From an uncultured bacterium (lineage in GTDB: Bacteria > Bacillota > Clostridia > Lachnospirales > Lachnospiraceae), in assembly GCA_948467735.1 (NCBI GenBank), contig CAOKFN010000012.1:1-64000 (forward strand): 64,000 nt of DNA, in the 5' to 3' direction. Every line of letters starts with the position of its first letter. Position 1 is the stretch's first letter. Of the stretch, positions 24,418-34,201 are shown in pieces. Below the pieces are notes generated by a model. The model did not search any database. It saw only the letters and a list, made by a program, of their open reading frames with translations, and was not told the DNA's origin. The position numbers were made by a program, and so were the translations under genes.

Positions 24418-24999
24418 CTATGCCACCTCAATGCCGTAATGTCCGCACAATGCCGCCAGTCCGCCTTGGAAGCCGCTGCCGATGGCGTTAAATTTCCACT
24501 CGCCGTTATTCTTGTACAGCTCGCCTACCACAATCGCCGTCTCGATGGAAAAGTCCTCGCCCAAATCATAACGGATTAACTCCTGACCTGTAACTTCATC
24601 GACGATTCGGATAAACGCATTGGATACCTGTCCAAAATTCTGGCGTCTGACCTCCGCGTCATAAATCGTCACCGTAAAAGCAATTTTGGACACATTTGCG
24701 GGTATCTGGGTCAAATCCACTTCAATCTGTTCGTCGTCTCCCTCGCCCGCACCGGTCAGGTTATCGCCCATATGCTTTACGGCGCCGCTGGGATGCTCCA
24801 GATTTCCGTAAAATACAAATTCCTTTTCTGTGGGACATTTCCCGTTATCGCCCGTCATAAAAGCGGCCGCGTCCAAGTCGAAATCCGCGCCTGAATCAAA
24901 CGCGTTCACATCCCATCCCAGACCTACCATAATCTTCTTCAATCCGGGATTCCCTTTTGTCAAATCTACTTTCTGTCCTTTTGATAAATTAATCGGCAT
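24418..24999 (-). CDS. TerD-family protein (copy 1)
   Basis: A 193-residue canonical TerD protein with LSKGQKVDLTKGNPGL, DFDLDAAAFM and HMGDNLTGAGEGDDEQI, and the usual C-terminal 'EWKFNAIGSGFQGGL'. It lies directly after the telA-type gene with a strong AGGAGG site. Three further TerD-like genes follow on the same strand, presumably by tandem duplication. Confidence 0.93.
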   Translation of the reverse strand: MPINLSKGQKVDLTKGNPGLKKIMVGLGWDVNAFDSGADFDLDAAAFMTGDNGKCPTEKEFVFYGNLEHPSGAVKHMGDNLTGAGEGDDEQIEVDLTQIPANVSKIAFTVTIYDAEVRRQNFGQVSNAFIRIVDEVTGQELIRYDLGEDFSIETAIVVGELYKNNGEWKFNAIGSGFQGGLAALCGHYGIEVA

Positions 25000-25038
25000 A
25001 GTTTTGCCCTCCTTTTTATGATAAATCTGCCGCCTGCC

Positions 25039-26202
25039 TTATTTCGCATCCGGCATATGATATCTCTGGTTAAATTCCGTCTTTATGTTCTCAAGCCTTG
25101 CCTGATCCTCCACACGCTGCTTTCTAGCCTTTTCCTGAATCTGTCTGGTCTCGTCGATGCCGTTTACAATGGTCTTCCATGTGGTCTCCAAGGTCTCTAT
25201 CTTAATGGAGCTTCCGGAAGCCAGCTGTGCCGTCAGCTTTGACTGTTCCACCGTATTGCGTGCATTTTTAATCAGCATCTCATTTGTCTTAGCGTCAAGC
25301 GCCGACATTGCTTCCGCCTGAATGCGCTGGCGTTTCAGCATAATCGCTTGAGCCAAGGCCTGCTTGAATACCGGAAGCGTGATGATGAAGGCGGAATTAA
25401 TCTTCCTCACCAAGTTCATATTGCTGAATTCCATGGTCTTAATCATGGGGACGGACTGCATGGCCACGCTCTCCGCCGTGCGCAGATCCTGTGTTCTCTG
25501 TTCCAGCATCATCAACGCCTGCTGGAGACTCTGCAGCTCAAACTGTATGGAAGAATCCCCTGTGGTCTCCATATCCTTCTCTCTCTTGGCAATATACTGT
25601 TCCAGCTCCCTGCACCCCTGCTCTCCCGCAAGAATGTACTTGACCAGCTGATGATAATATTCCACATTGGCGTCAAAGAGCTGATCCAGTTTCCGGTTGG
25701 ACTGTTTGATCTCCGCCTCATACTGCTTCAGCTGTACGTAAATCTTGTCCACTTCCTCGCCCATGGTATGATATTTGCTTAGAATCTTGTCCAGCTGCTT
25801 TCTCAGATTGCCGAACAGCTTTCCGAACAAGCTGGGATTATCCCTGATTTCATCAATATCAAATTTCTCCATTATCTTTGCCAGAGTACTCAGCATCTCA
25901 CTGGATTCGTCCAGCTGAGACATATTCATGCTGTTTAGCACCACATCCGACGCCTTGGAGATTCCCTCCGCCGCCTCCGCCCCGAAGGATACGATGGTTT
26001 CCAAGTTGTCGATTTCAATAGTGCTGACCAGCGCGTCCACCTCCGGCGAGTTTACCAGCTGCAGATTCATCTGCTCCCTGTCCGCCACAATGTCGTAACT
26101 CTCCACCACCGTCAGTTCATTCTTTGCCTCCGGCCCCGCGGCAAGCTCCGACATCACCCCTGACTGCGTCGGCTGTGCCGTCTTTGTAAAATCCAATCCC
26201 AT
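25039..26202 (-). CDS. TelA-family toxic anion resistance protein
   Basis: A 387-residue soluble, mostly helical protein of the TelA/KlaA (YceH-like) family, recognised by the long coiled-coil middle and the segment IITLPVFKQALAQAIMLKRQ. It is associated with tellurite and envelope-stress resistance; the mechanism is not known. Its start lies four bases after the YceG-like stop, showing one operon. The order YceG-TelA next to TerD genes mirrors yceCDEFGH of Bacillus subtilis. Confidence 0.9.
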   Translation of the reverse strand: MGLDFTKTAQPTQSGVMSELAAGPEAKNELTVVESYDIVADREQMNLQLVNSPEVDALVSTIEIDNLETIVSFGAEAAEGISKASDVVLNSMNMSQLDESSEMLSTLAKIMEKFDIDEIRDNPSLFGKLFGNLRKQLDKILSKYHTMGEEVDKIYVQLKQYEAEIKQSNRKLDQLFDANVEYYHQLVKYILAGEQGCRELEQYIAKREKDMETTGDSSIQFELQSLQQALMMLEQRTQDLRTAESVAMQSVPMIKTMEFSNMNLVRKINSAFIITLPVFKQALAQAIMLKRQRIQAEAMSALDAKTNEMLIKNARNTVEQSKLTAQLASGSSIKIETLETTWKTIVNGIDETRQIQEKARKQRVEDQARLENIKTEFNQRYHMPDAK

Positions 26203-26205
26203 GCT

Positions 26206-28479
26206 TTAGTCTCCTCTCTTAAATATCTTTTCACGCCATGAACGGCGCGATTTTATAGAAATCGTATCAAAATCGGGAATGCTCAAATCATAGAGATATT
26301 CGCCTATTTGATGCTCCTCCATACCCCTGCTGTTCATATATCTTTCCACACACTGATACCCGGTAGGCACATAGAACACAATATCAAATCCCGCCAGACT
26401 AAGAAAAGCCGTCAGTATGCTGTCTTCTAGGGAAAGCACCGCCTCCGAAGTGTTGATGTACACGATTTTAGGATTCTTTTTGGTAAAATCAAATTTCTGC
26501 ATGAGGCGCAGAATATCTTTATTCAGGTTCAGTACCGTTGCGATGGCCGTGTATTCCGTGCCGTTTTGATAAATCCCCTTCACCATTTTCCGATCCAGCA
26601 GCAGCTGCAGCTTATCCAAAATATGCTCCTGAACCTCTTCCCGCAGAACGCCGTAGGTGTAGCAGGAATGGGACTTGATCTTTGACCGCAGAAGCCTCCC
26701 GTTCTTTAGAAAGCCCGCCGCATAGGCCCTGACCGGGTTGGGATCCTCGGGCCGCAGATAGGGCGCGCCCTTGATGACCAGCGTATCCGGCGTCAAGAGC
26801 TTCTTAATCTCCGCCCAATAGGGCTGTACCTGCCCGTCCTTCACGCCCGATACCTTTGCGTAAATCACGGGCATTGTCACCACCGCATCCGTCACGTTAA
26901 AATTCGGCCTGTATCGAAGCTCCTGATCCCATAAAATAGCAATTTCCTCATAAATTGACTGCAGCACCGCGGATACGCCCTTCTGGTACTGCTGGCTTCT
27001 GTACATGCCGGTGTCCTGATACATGATGGTGTCCAGCTCCCGCTCCGCATGATATGCGGCGGTGGACAGCTGCAGATCCGCATTTTCCCTTGGAAACCTC
27101 TCCACCTGCAGGGATTCCGTAAAATGCATCTCATACAGATTACCCGCTTCCAGACAGCACTTTTTGTTTAAATTCGGAACCAGTATCACCACATCCACCG
27201 GAAGCCTGCTCAAATAGCGGAGGAAAAAAGCCTCGTTTTCGTTCCTGCAGCCCCCCAGATAGACAAAGCAGCCCACCTGCGGACTCTCCCATTTTTGAAA
27301 CAATCCGTCTTGAAAACGTTTCAGCCAGCACAGCAGGTAAATCGTCCTGTTTATCAGCCGATTCAGATTGCCGCCCACGCTTCGGGATTCCTCCAGCACC
27401 GTATCCGTAAAAGCCTTCCGCATGATTCTTTGAAGCTCCATATTGGGCGCATAGATAATATTGGCCGAAAGGTCGGCAATCAGCTGGTTCACATCCCTGT
27501 ACTGCTTTCTTTTGATTCCGTTGATTTCTTCATTGGACGGAGGCGATATCTCCGATTCCACAATGACCATTTTCCTGCCCGAGCCCGCCATTTCCAGCTG
27601 GAACTGGTACAGCTCGTTTTTATAAGTCAGCTTATCCTCCACGCCTTCCATGCGCAGGAAGCAGTTGTAGAAAAATCTCTCGTCCCCGCCCCTTGCCTGC
27701 ACGGGTTTCAATACATCCTCAAGGCCCTTTCCCTCAATCCATGCGTTCGTACAGCTGCTATACTTTGGCGGCGTGCCGTAAAGCCTTTCAGCGTTCGCCC
27801 TCTCTTCCAGCTCTTTTCTCAGGGTCTTCATACAAAAGCCTGCGGGAAATTCTCCCATTCCGGGCAGTTCCAGCTTCCTTGACAGCTTGGAATCCCGATC
27901 CAGCGCGCAGTATCCGCCGTCTCCTTGATACTGCAGAAGCACCACGTCGCATCCGGCACCTGAAAGGATGCATAGCAGCTTCAGCTCGTAATTGCTGACT
28001 GTGCCTTCATATAGTATCTTGGGAATCCGATTCTCTCCCAGCTGATTGACAACCCGCTCAAATTTATAATACAGCCAGCACATAAACTTAATATAGGCGT
28101 TGCGCAGCATATTGTCGTTTTTTCCCTCCCTGCGCATGGCCTCCAAGGTATCGTATATGGCGGCCGCCACATTATTCCTTTGATAATCGCTCATCCTTGG
28201 AAGCCACTTTTTCAGACTGGCCAGCAGAAATCCCATGCTGAGCTGAAACTGCATTCCCATGATTTCTTCATAATACGACAAATTTTTTTCGTCCGGATTG
28301 GGAATCCTGCCCTCTATCACCGCACCCGTCCTTCTGGCTTCTTCATAATAGCGCGCAAGAAATTCCCTGATATGGTCATTATACCCGTTAATTCTGTAAA
28401 AGTATACACCCTGTTCCCGGCGTTTTCCATATTCTAAAAAATAATCGTCCAAACTGCCAAGCGCCTTATGTTCAAACAT
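26206..28479 (-). CDS. YceG-like protein of the ter cluster
   Basis: A 757-residue protein of the YceG family of Ter operons (called a putative component of a biosynthetic module). The N-terminal half contains a helical segment around 130-188 ending in CDVVLLQYQGDG, which is repeated in the protease fusion at 29356-31080. No catalytic motif is evident to me. It is soluble and lies between rhomboid and TelA genes. Members accompany TerD and TelA in many Firmicutes. Confidence 0.82.
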   Translation of the reverse strand: MFEHKALGSLDDYFLEYGKRREQGVYFYRINGYNDHIREFLARYYEEARRTGAVIEGRIPNPDEKNLSYYEEIMGMQFQLSMGFLLASLKKWLPRMSDYQRNNVAAAIYDTLEAMRREGKNDNMLRNAYIKFMCWLYYKFERVVNQLGENRIPKILYEGTVSNYELKLLCILSGAGCDVVLLQYQGDGGYCALDRDSKLSRKLELPGMGEFPAGFCMKTLRKELEERANAERLYGTPPKYSSCTNAWIEGKGLEDVLKPVQARGGDERFFYNCFLRMEGVEDKLTYKNELYQFQLEMAGSGRKMVIVESEISPPSNEEINGIKRKQYRDVNQLIADLSANIIYAPNMELQRIMRKAFTDTVLEESRSVGGNLNRLINRTIYLLCWLKRFQDGLFQKWESPQVGCFVYLGGCRNENEAFFLRYLSRLPVDVVILVPNLNKKCCLEAGNLYEMHFTESLQVERFPRENADLQLSTAAYHAERELDTIMYQDTGMYRSQQYQKGVSAVLQSIYEEIAILWDQELRYRPNFNVTDAVVTMPVIYAKVSGVKDGQVQPYWAEIKKLLTPDTLVIKGAPYLRPEDPNPVRAYAAGFLKNGRLLRSKIKSHSCYTYGVLREEVQEHILDKLQLLLDRKMVKGIYQNGTEYTAIATVLNLNKDILRLMQKFDFTKKNPKIVYINTSEAVLSLEDSILTAFLSLAGFDIVFYVPTGYQCVERYMNSRGMEEHQIGEYLYDLSIPDFDTISIKSRRSWREKIFKRGD

Positions 28480-28570
28480 TTTTATTCCAGTTCCGCATCC
28501 TTCCTCCCGGCGCGCCTTCCACAGCTCGTTTTCTGTACGCTGGCGCTGTCCGAAGGGATACTGTTTTTAA

Positions 28571-29161
28571 TTAATATCGGTTCATTTTATTCTTGTGCAT
28601 GACAAATCCGAGCCCGGAGCCCACAAGCCCTCCAAGGATATGGGACAGATTGGAGATATTGCTGTCCACAAATATTCCCTGATAAATCTGCTCCCCTATG
28701 TACAGCACCGCCACCAAGATAAACGTCAGCGGTATCTCCTTTTCCTTGATGCAGGTAAAAGAGGATAGCATGATAAATGCAAACACCACGCCGCTGGCCC
28801 CCAGCAGGGCGTACCCCGGCATAAAAATCAAATGGGCAATGCCAGTTGCCAGCGCCGTGGACAGAATCACAAACAAAATATTGGAGGAGCCGTATTTTTC
28901 CTCCAGCATGGGGCCGACTACCAGAATCAGCATGATGTTTCCCATAAAATGCTCCATTCCCCCATGTCCCACAATATGCCCGAATAAGCGCACATATGTG
29001 AGCGGGTTTGTCCATGAGGAACGGTAGACACTGAAGAGATGCGCATTTGTATATCCCTTGGTTATGTAATCCAGCAGCAAGGTTACGGCGCAGACGATGG
29101 TAAAAGTTAAAATCACAGGTGAATTAAAAGATACTTTAAATTTCCTTTCATGATCCTTCAT
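28571..29161 (-). CDS. Rhomboid-family intramembrane serine protease
   Basis: A 196-residue membrane protein with about six helices. The active-site serine is in GASG (LLGASGVVFA), and the partner histidine is in SHILGGLVGSGLG near the C-terminus; an HxxxN-type segment 'HGGMEHFMGN' is also present. It would cut membrane proteins inside the bilayer. It lies between the protease fusion and YceG, so a role in a ter-linked stress pathway is suggested by context. Confidence 0.85.
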   Translation of the reverse strand: MKDHERKFKVSFNSPVILTFTIVCAVTLLLDYITKGYTNAHLFSVYRSSWTNPLTYVRLFGHIVGHGGMEHFMGNIMLILVVGPMLEEKYGSSNILFVILSTALATGIAHLIFMPGYALLGASGVVFAFIMLSSFTCIKEKEIPLTFILVAVLYIGEQIYQGIFVDSNISNLSHILGGLVGSGLGFVMHKNKMNRY

Positions 29162-29246
29162 TTTTGTTCTTCTCCATTCGCTAAATGTTTTCTTTCCTTT
29201 TCAAATGAGTATTCCCATAAACTATTCCACATACCCAGTCCGTCGG

Positions 29247-29308
29247 CGCGGCTGATCGCAGACACTCCGCTTTCTATACGTATCGCCGTCTAAAAAGAAT
29301 CGGTTCAA
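29247..29308 (+). repeat. Dispersed 62-bp intergenic repeat, copy C
   Basis: Aligns without gaps to 748-809 and 11442-11503, most clearly over CGCAGACACTCCGCTTTC and the CCG/CGG hairpin near its end. It lies in the 190-bp gap between the rhomboid gene and the protease fusion. Confidence 0.6.
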
Positions 29309-29355
29309 TCACCGTCTGTTTTTAAGAAATGAGCTGATCCAAAAAGGACGATATT

Positions 29356-31080
29356 TTATTGAAATCCTCTGATAAATGTATTGATAAATTCGTATCCCAC
29401 CGCCAGATTGATATTCTGCCCCTCGTCAATCCCCGCCGTGCTGACGCCGATCACTTCCCCGTACATATTCAGCACCGCGCCGCCGGAGCTTCCATGGGAA
29501 ATGGGCGCCGTGAAATGAATCATATCCACATCGTTCATCCTCCGAAATCCCGATATAATGCCGTCGGACACCGAATTAAACAATCCCAGAGGGCTTCCGA
29601 TGGCCACCACCTTCTGGCCTCTCACCAGCGGCCTGCTCCCGCGGTATATGGGCAGGGGCTGCAGTTTCCGGTCAATGCGGATTACCGCAAGATCCAGCAG
29701 GGAGTTATATTTGATGATTTCGTCGGTTTTATACATGTTTTCGTCATTTTCTATTCTCACGGAATAATATTTCCCGCCTCTGGCCACATGGTCGTTGGTG
29801 AGAATATAGCCCTCCCGCCCAATCATAATGCCGGAACCGCTTCCCATGATATCGCCGTTTCTGTCGTGTATGGCTATCATCACCACCGAAGAGGCCCTCA
29901 GCGCCAGCTCTTCAAAATCCAGCTCCTGCGCGGCGGCTTGGTTCTGCGCCGACATGCCTGTCCGTCCGCCCCCGGCGGTTCCCGCTGCCGGGCGCCTTAT
30001 GTCCCATGGCGTGCTGCCAGATGCTCCGGCTCCTGAACCCGGGGAGCTTCCTGCCGTACCGCCTCCCGAATTCGTATTTCTCCCGGCGTTTCCTGACATT
30101 CCGTTTCCCGAACCTATATTTCTGCCGCCGCTTCCTAACCTTCCGCCTCCCGGATCCGGATTTTCACCGGCATTTCCTAACGTTCCGCCTCCCGAATTCG
30201 CATCTATTCCGGTGTTTCCTGACATTCCGTCTCCCGGCCCCATATTTCCTCCGGCTCTACCTGCCGTTCCACGGTGATTCGGTGGAATGATTACCCGGGG
30301 CCTCTGTGAAGACGGCGCCGCCGCCCGAACTTGTCCGCTCCCCTGAGAAACCATGCCGGAACCGCTCCTGCCGACGGCCCATTTTTCTCTTGTATAGGCC
30401 TCCAGCGGCGCCGCTCCTTTTTCTCCCAGCACAAGCTGCTTGGACAAATGCAGTCTCTCCAGCTTCTCGTCAATATCAGCCTCACTCTGCAGCAGCAGAA
30501 CATCTATCCCCAGTAATGTCAATAGATAACAGAAAAAATACTCCTGCTCTTTGACAACGCATTGTGCCACAAACTTCATGGACTGCTTGGGATTCCATCC
30601 GCTCAAATACTCATATGCCAGCTCATCCAGCCAGTACAGCAGTTTCACAACAAAGTTTTTTTCTATGGAATCATTTAGATTCGCATTGCAGGAACGGTAC
30701 GCTTCCAACACCTTTTTGCAGGCTGCGCCAAGCAGTTCTCCCATCCCCGCATTTTCATCCAGCTTCTTGGTATAAAGCCTTGTCCTTCCCGCGTCCACCC
30801 ACTTCTGCCAGCAGTTCATATACAGCGCCGCCGCATCCGCTCCGATATTTTTAGGAAACGCCCCGACTCTATTGTAAACGCACTGCCCAAGCCGCATCCT
30901 GCCGGTCTGAACCTCATCCATATGCTCCACATCTTTTAAAAAGGTATGATTGGCTCCTATGGCTCTGAGAAAATAGACGTCCTTGCAGTTTCCGTTCATT
31001 CCGCCCTTAATACCGGCAAATGCCTCAATCGAGGAAAGCCCCATTACATTGTACCGTTTCTCTATGTAATTATACTCCAT
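29356..31080 (-). CDS. YceG-like domain fused to an HtrA-type serine protease
   Basis: A 574-residue protein. Residues 1-225 include a helical module (about 141-202, ending GIDVLLLQSEAD) that matches the same part of the neighbouring YceG protein. A Gly/Ser/Asn-rich linker with imperfect repeats (about 265-385) leads to a trypsin-like protease (about 395-574) with H431 (TNDHV), D463 (LLDLAV) and S532 (GSSGGAV). There is no signal peptide, so it is probably cytoplasmic. GAGGTG precedes ATG 31080. It is the first gene of the ter cluster and may process a cluster protein on stress; substrate unknown. Confidence 0.8.
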   Translation of the reverse strand: MEYNYIEKRYNVMGLSSIEAFAGIKGGMNGNCKDVYFLRAIGANHTFLKDVEHMDEVQTGRMRLGQCVYNRVGAFPKNIGADAAALYMNCWQKWVDAGRTRLYTKKLDENAGMGELLGAACKKVLEAYRSCNANLNDSIEKNFVVKLLYWLDELAYEYLSGWNPKQSMKFVAQCVVKEQEYFFCYLLTLLGIDVLLLQSEADIDEKLERLHLSKQLVLGEKGAAPLEAYTREKWAVGRSGSGMVSQGSGQVRAAAPSSQRPRVIIPPNHRGTAGRAGGNMGPGDGMSGNTGIDANSGGGTLGNAGENPDPGGGRLGSGGRNIGSGNGMSGNAGRNTNSGGGTAGSSPGSGAGASGSTPWDIRRPAAGTAGGGRTGMSAQNQAAAQELDFEELALRASSVVMIAIHDRNGDIMGSGSGIMIGREGYILTNDHVARGGKYYSVRIENDENMYKTDEIIKYNSLLDLAVIRIDRKLQPLPIYRGSRPLVRGQKVVAIGSPLGLFNSVSDGIISGFRRMNDVDMIHFTAPISHGSSGGAVLNMYGEVIGVSTAGIDEGQNINLAVGYEFINTFIRGFQ

Positions 31081-31185
31081 ACTTCACCTCAATCAAATTT
31101 CTGCTGCAAATCATTCGCATGTCAGAATGACATAGAACAACATATGAAACAACAGGCCATAAACACCATGGTCTGAACAGATTAT

Positions 31186-31327
31186 ACCATGATTATAAAT
31201 CAATCATGGTATGGATGGCCATTCGGCCGCTTCCGGCCATCAATATGGATTTATTTTGCAATGATTACAATTCAATCATGGTATGGATGGCCATTCGGCC
31301 GCTTCCGGCCATCAATATGGATTTATT
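31186..31327. repeat. Tandem 56-bp hairpin repeat
   Basis: Two identical 56-bp units start at 31200 and 31272 (72-bp period). Each can fold GATGGCC with GGCCATC around a CGGCCG palindrome. In addition TACCATGATT (31186-31195) pairs with AATCATGGTA in unit 1. The array lies about 110 bp upstream of the protease-fusion gene and could be an operator pair or a transcript-end structure of the gene at 31397-33121. Confidence 0.8.
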
Positions 31328-31396
31328 ATATCATGAAAGCAGCAAACATGCTATTATTTTTGCAAAAAATTGTTTTACACTCCTCTTTCAGTCGAA

Positions 31397-33121
31397 CTAC
31401 CCCCCAACAATCAGAACCTTCTTCCCCTGAAACGCAAACCCATACCTGCGGATGCGCTCCTTCCCGATTCCTCTGCCCAGCAGCCAGCTTTCATATTCCC
31501 TGTCCTCAATCTGCCGCAGCGCCGACGCCGCCGTATCCTGCAATGTCTTTTCTTCCTCAGGGTCAAACACCTTAAATTCAATCACCATCGCCGCGTCATC
31601 CTGTTCCTTCGGCTCCAGCATAATATCGTACCGTCCGTAGCCGCTCTCGCGATTAGACGTTATGACATACCTCCCGCGAAGCTCCACCAAAAGCCCCAGC
31701 ACAAAACCATGATAAAACCTCTCCGGCTCGCTATCGGAGGGCCGACGGCCGCTGTCAAAATAGCTGATCGTCTCCAGCGCCACTCTATTCATGTAGATAT
31801 TCATCAGCTTCCTGTCGTCTCTCAAAAGCGCCTTGATAAAATCATTGTAATCATCCTCCGAACTGCCGTTAAACCAGTCCCTTACCATGGATTCAAACAT
31901 CATCCGCACTTCCCGATTGGTCAATGCCAGTTCATACTGTATTTTCCCAAGCCCCTCTATCATGGCGGCGTCATCCACTGACAACACCTTCAAATATCCG
32001 CCTGCAAGCAGCAGGCTCCATACCGCATTCTGGCTGCCGTTCAGCTGGCTGTATACAATCTGCTCATCGATGGATGCAGTGATGGATTTCCCGTTCAACA
32101 GGCTTTCAAAATTCTGCTTTACTCCCTTGCTCCCCTCGCGAATCAGCTTTCCCACCAAGCTGTTTGAACTGGTATTTGCCCAATATGCCGCCACTTTCCC
32201 CGTATCCAGATAATTCAATATGGACCATGGATTGTATATATCCGTCACCCTGCCAAATGTAAACCCATCATACCAGAACTTCACTTTTTCCTGTTCCGTA
32301 AGCCCGAATTCATCCATTGCGGCAAAAACTTCCTGTTCCGTAAAGCCAAAGGCCGTCTCATATTCATCTGAAGTTGTCGTCACCACTTTAAGATGATTCA
32401 AATCCGAAAAAATACTCTCCTTGCTCACCCGTGTGATGCCGGTCATCATACCCCGTTCCAGATAGGGATTCGTCTTAAACGCCGCATTGAACAGGCTTCT
32501 TATATAGGATACCTGTTCCGCCCAGTATCCTCCCACATATTTCTTATTCTCTGAATAAGAAATTGATTCCTGCATGGGCGTGTCATACTCATCCAGCAGT
32601 ATAATTGTCTTTTTCCCATAATAACGGCTCAAATAATCCGACAGATGATGCAGGGTCAAAGACGCGGTGGTATCATCCATATCCACCGAAACCCTGTCAA
32701 AATACTCTATTTCCTTATCTCCCAGCAGGCCGCTCTGCTTTAAAAAAGAATTCTTCTCATAAAGCTCCACCAGCGCCTCATTCATTTTCCGTCTGGCCGA
32801 GTAAAAATCGGTTTCCTTGATGTTTGCAAACGAAAGGCTGATCACAGGAAAGGTTCCCTGTATCCCGCGGTATTCCTCCGTCTTCCAAATATCGAGACCT
32901 TCAAACACATCTCCCTGCCCGGCATACTTCACGGAAAAAAAACGCTCAAGCATGCTCATCGCAAGAGTCTTGCCAAAGCGGCGGGGCCGGGTAATCAACG
33001 TTACGCTGTCTCCGCTCTCCCACCATTCCTTTATAAAATATGTCTTGTCCACATAAAAGTAATGATTGACAATCATCCTTTCAAAATCCTGCACTCCGAT
33101 TGCCGCTGTCCTTGCCACCAT
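31397..33121 (-). CDS. AAA-ATPase-like protein with C-terminal PD-(D/E)XK nuclease
   Basis: A 574-residue protein of the AAA-ATPase-like/PDDEXK_9 family, abundant in gut Clostridia and Bacteroidetes. The N-terminus has the P-loop-like TRPRRFGKTL (about 44-53) and Walker B IILLDEYDTP; the C-terminus has the nuclease core YGRYDIML then MVIEFKV. The biological role is unsettled; selfish-element and defence roles have been proposed. It has its own ribosome binding site (TGGAGGTGGGATG) and probably is not part of the ter operon. Confidence 0.85.
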   Translation of the reverse strand: MVARTAAIGVQDFERMIVNHYFYVDKTYFIKEWWESGDSVTLITRPRRFGKTLAMSMLERFFSVKYAGQGDVFEGLDIWKTEEYRGIQGTFPVISLSFANIKETDFYSARRKMNEALVELYEKNSFLKQSGLLGDKEIEYFDRVSVDMDDTTASLTLHHLSDYLSRYYGKKTIILLDEYDTPMQESISYSENKKYVGGYWAEQVSYIRSLFNAAFKTNPYLERGMMTGITRVSKESIFSDLNHLKVVTTTSDEYETAFGFTEQEVFAAMDEFGLTEQEKVKFWYDGFTFGRVTDIYNPWSILNYLDTGKVAAYWANTSSNSLVGKLIREGSKGVKQNFESLLNGKSITASIDEQIVYSQLNGSQNAVWSLLLAGGYLKVLSVDDAAMIEGLGKIQYELALTNREVRMMFESMVRDWFNGSSEDDYNDFIKALLRDDRKLMNIYMNRVALETISYFDSGRRPSDSEPERFYHGFVLGLLVELRGRYVITSNRESGYGRYDIMLEPKEQDDAAMVIEFKVFDPEEEKTLQDTAASALRQIEDREYESWLLGRGIGKERIRRYGFAFQGKKVLIVGG

Positions 33122-33616
33122 CCCACCTCCATATACCGTGCCGTTCTTCCGATAACTTAAAACCGCTCTGCCAATTAATTTTCTGACCGCTCAGCCGATA
33201 AATCCTTCGGCCGCTTTTTCTGCCGAACGCTTTTGCGACGGCTTTTCCGGCCGCTCATGCCATGCCGTTTCCGATATGCGTGAATTCTATCAAAGCATAT
33301 TCCGCTTCCTCTCATCAAATACGGCCCATGACCGTGCTTCATTCCTGCTCCCCCAAAGCGCCCATGGCTGGCATTACAAAAAACGGACGTATCCCGCCAG
33401 CGTATCCGCAGACAGCCATCCCCGCTCCGCGAAGATTTCACTGTCCTGCCCTGCCAGCCAAAACTCTCCTCAAGTTTTTTGTTGGCACATGTCGCCGGTT
33501 CTACGTCCGTCTTTCTCATTCCTTCATGGAAGCGGCTCCTTCTTGGCCTTCCGCGCCTCTTTGGGCCTTGCGCGTCCTTCTTGGCCTTTCGCGTCCTTCC
33601 TGCCCTTCCCGCTCCC
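33122..33616. other. Gene-poor stretch between two minus-strand genes
   Basis: The part nearest the SHOCT gene (33520-33612) is a low-complexity purine-rich stretch on the minus strand with repeats of GGCCAAGAAGGA. A 114-codon minus-strand frame (33175-33519) overlaps its end by ATGA but has a highly Arg/Ser/Lys-biased composition and no known domain; it may be a gene remnant. Confidence 0.4.
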
Positions 33617-34168
33617 TTATTGAAGAATCGATCTTATCTTCTCTTCGTATTCTTCCCTTGTAATAATATCCATATCATACTGCATTTCCACTCTGCGGAG
33701 AAGTTCAAAATTATCCAGCTTCTTCTGAGCCGCCGCCAGCTTCTCGTCGTACTCCGCTTCCGTGATCACATCCAGCTCCTTCGCCCTGTCTAATTTCCTC
33801 TTTTCCGCCTCATACTGCTCCTGCGCCCTCTTTCTGTCGCGCTCCGCATTGTTCTCCTTGATCACCCTTTCCTTCTCCGCAATCTGGGCGTCTATCTCCG
33901 CGATTTTCTCCAGATTCGGCTGCATGGCGTCCAGAACCTCCTGCACATCAAAGGGGCTGGTATTGGAGGTATTGGAGACATACGCGATATATTTCTTACC
34001 GATTTCCGCGTACTGGCCCTCCATCTTCCTCTCCACTACCGACTTCTGAATCTTTAGGTTGGCCAGCTCCGTCTGCTCCTTAGAAACGCCGCTGATGGCA
34101 TTCCCCATGCTTACCACACTGTTTCCCACTTCTCTTGCCGCCTTTGCGGCCTTATTAAACAAATCCAT
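33617..34168 (-). CDS. Coiled-coil protein with C-terminal SHOCT-like motif
   Basis: A 183-residue soluble protein. The middle (about 55-150) is a charged coiled coil; the end (LLRRVEMQYDMDIITREEYEEKIRSIL) fits the SHOCT short domain, and a similar helix pair 'ITEAEYDEKLAAAQKKL' precedes it. Such proteins often accompany Ter operons in Firmicutes. AGGAGG lies before ATG 34168. It has no signal peptide or membrane helix; function unknown. Confidence 0.7.
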   Translation of the reverse strand: MDLFNKAAKAAREVGNSVVSMGNAISGVSKEQTELANLKIQKSVVERKMEGQYAEIGKKYIAYVSNTSNTSPFDVQEVLDAMQPNLEKIAEIDAQIAEKERVIKENNAERDRKRAQEQYEAEKRKLDRAKELDVITEAEYDEKLAAAQKKLDNFELLRRVEMQYDMDIITREEYEEKIRSILQ

Positions 34169-34201
34169 ATCTTAATCCTCCTTATGCGTTGTCCTTTATT
34201 T

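Noticed and set aside
33175..33519. 114-codon minus-strand frame
   Set aside because: Strong Arg/Ser/Lys bias, no domain, ribosome binding site too close to the ATG; described only as a possible remnant.
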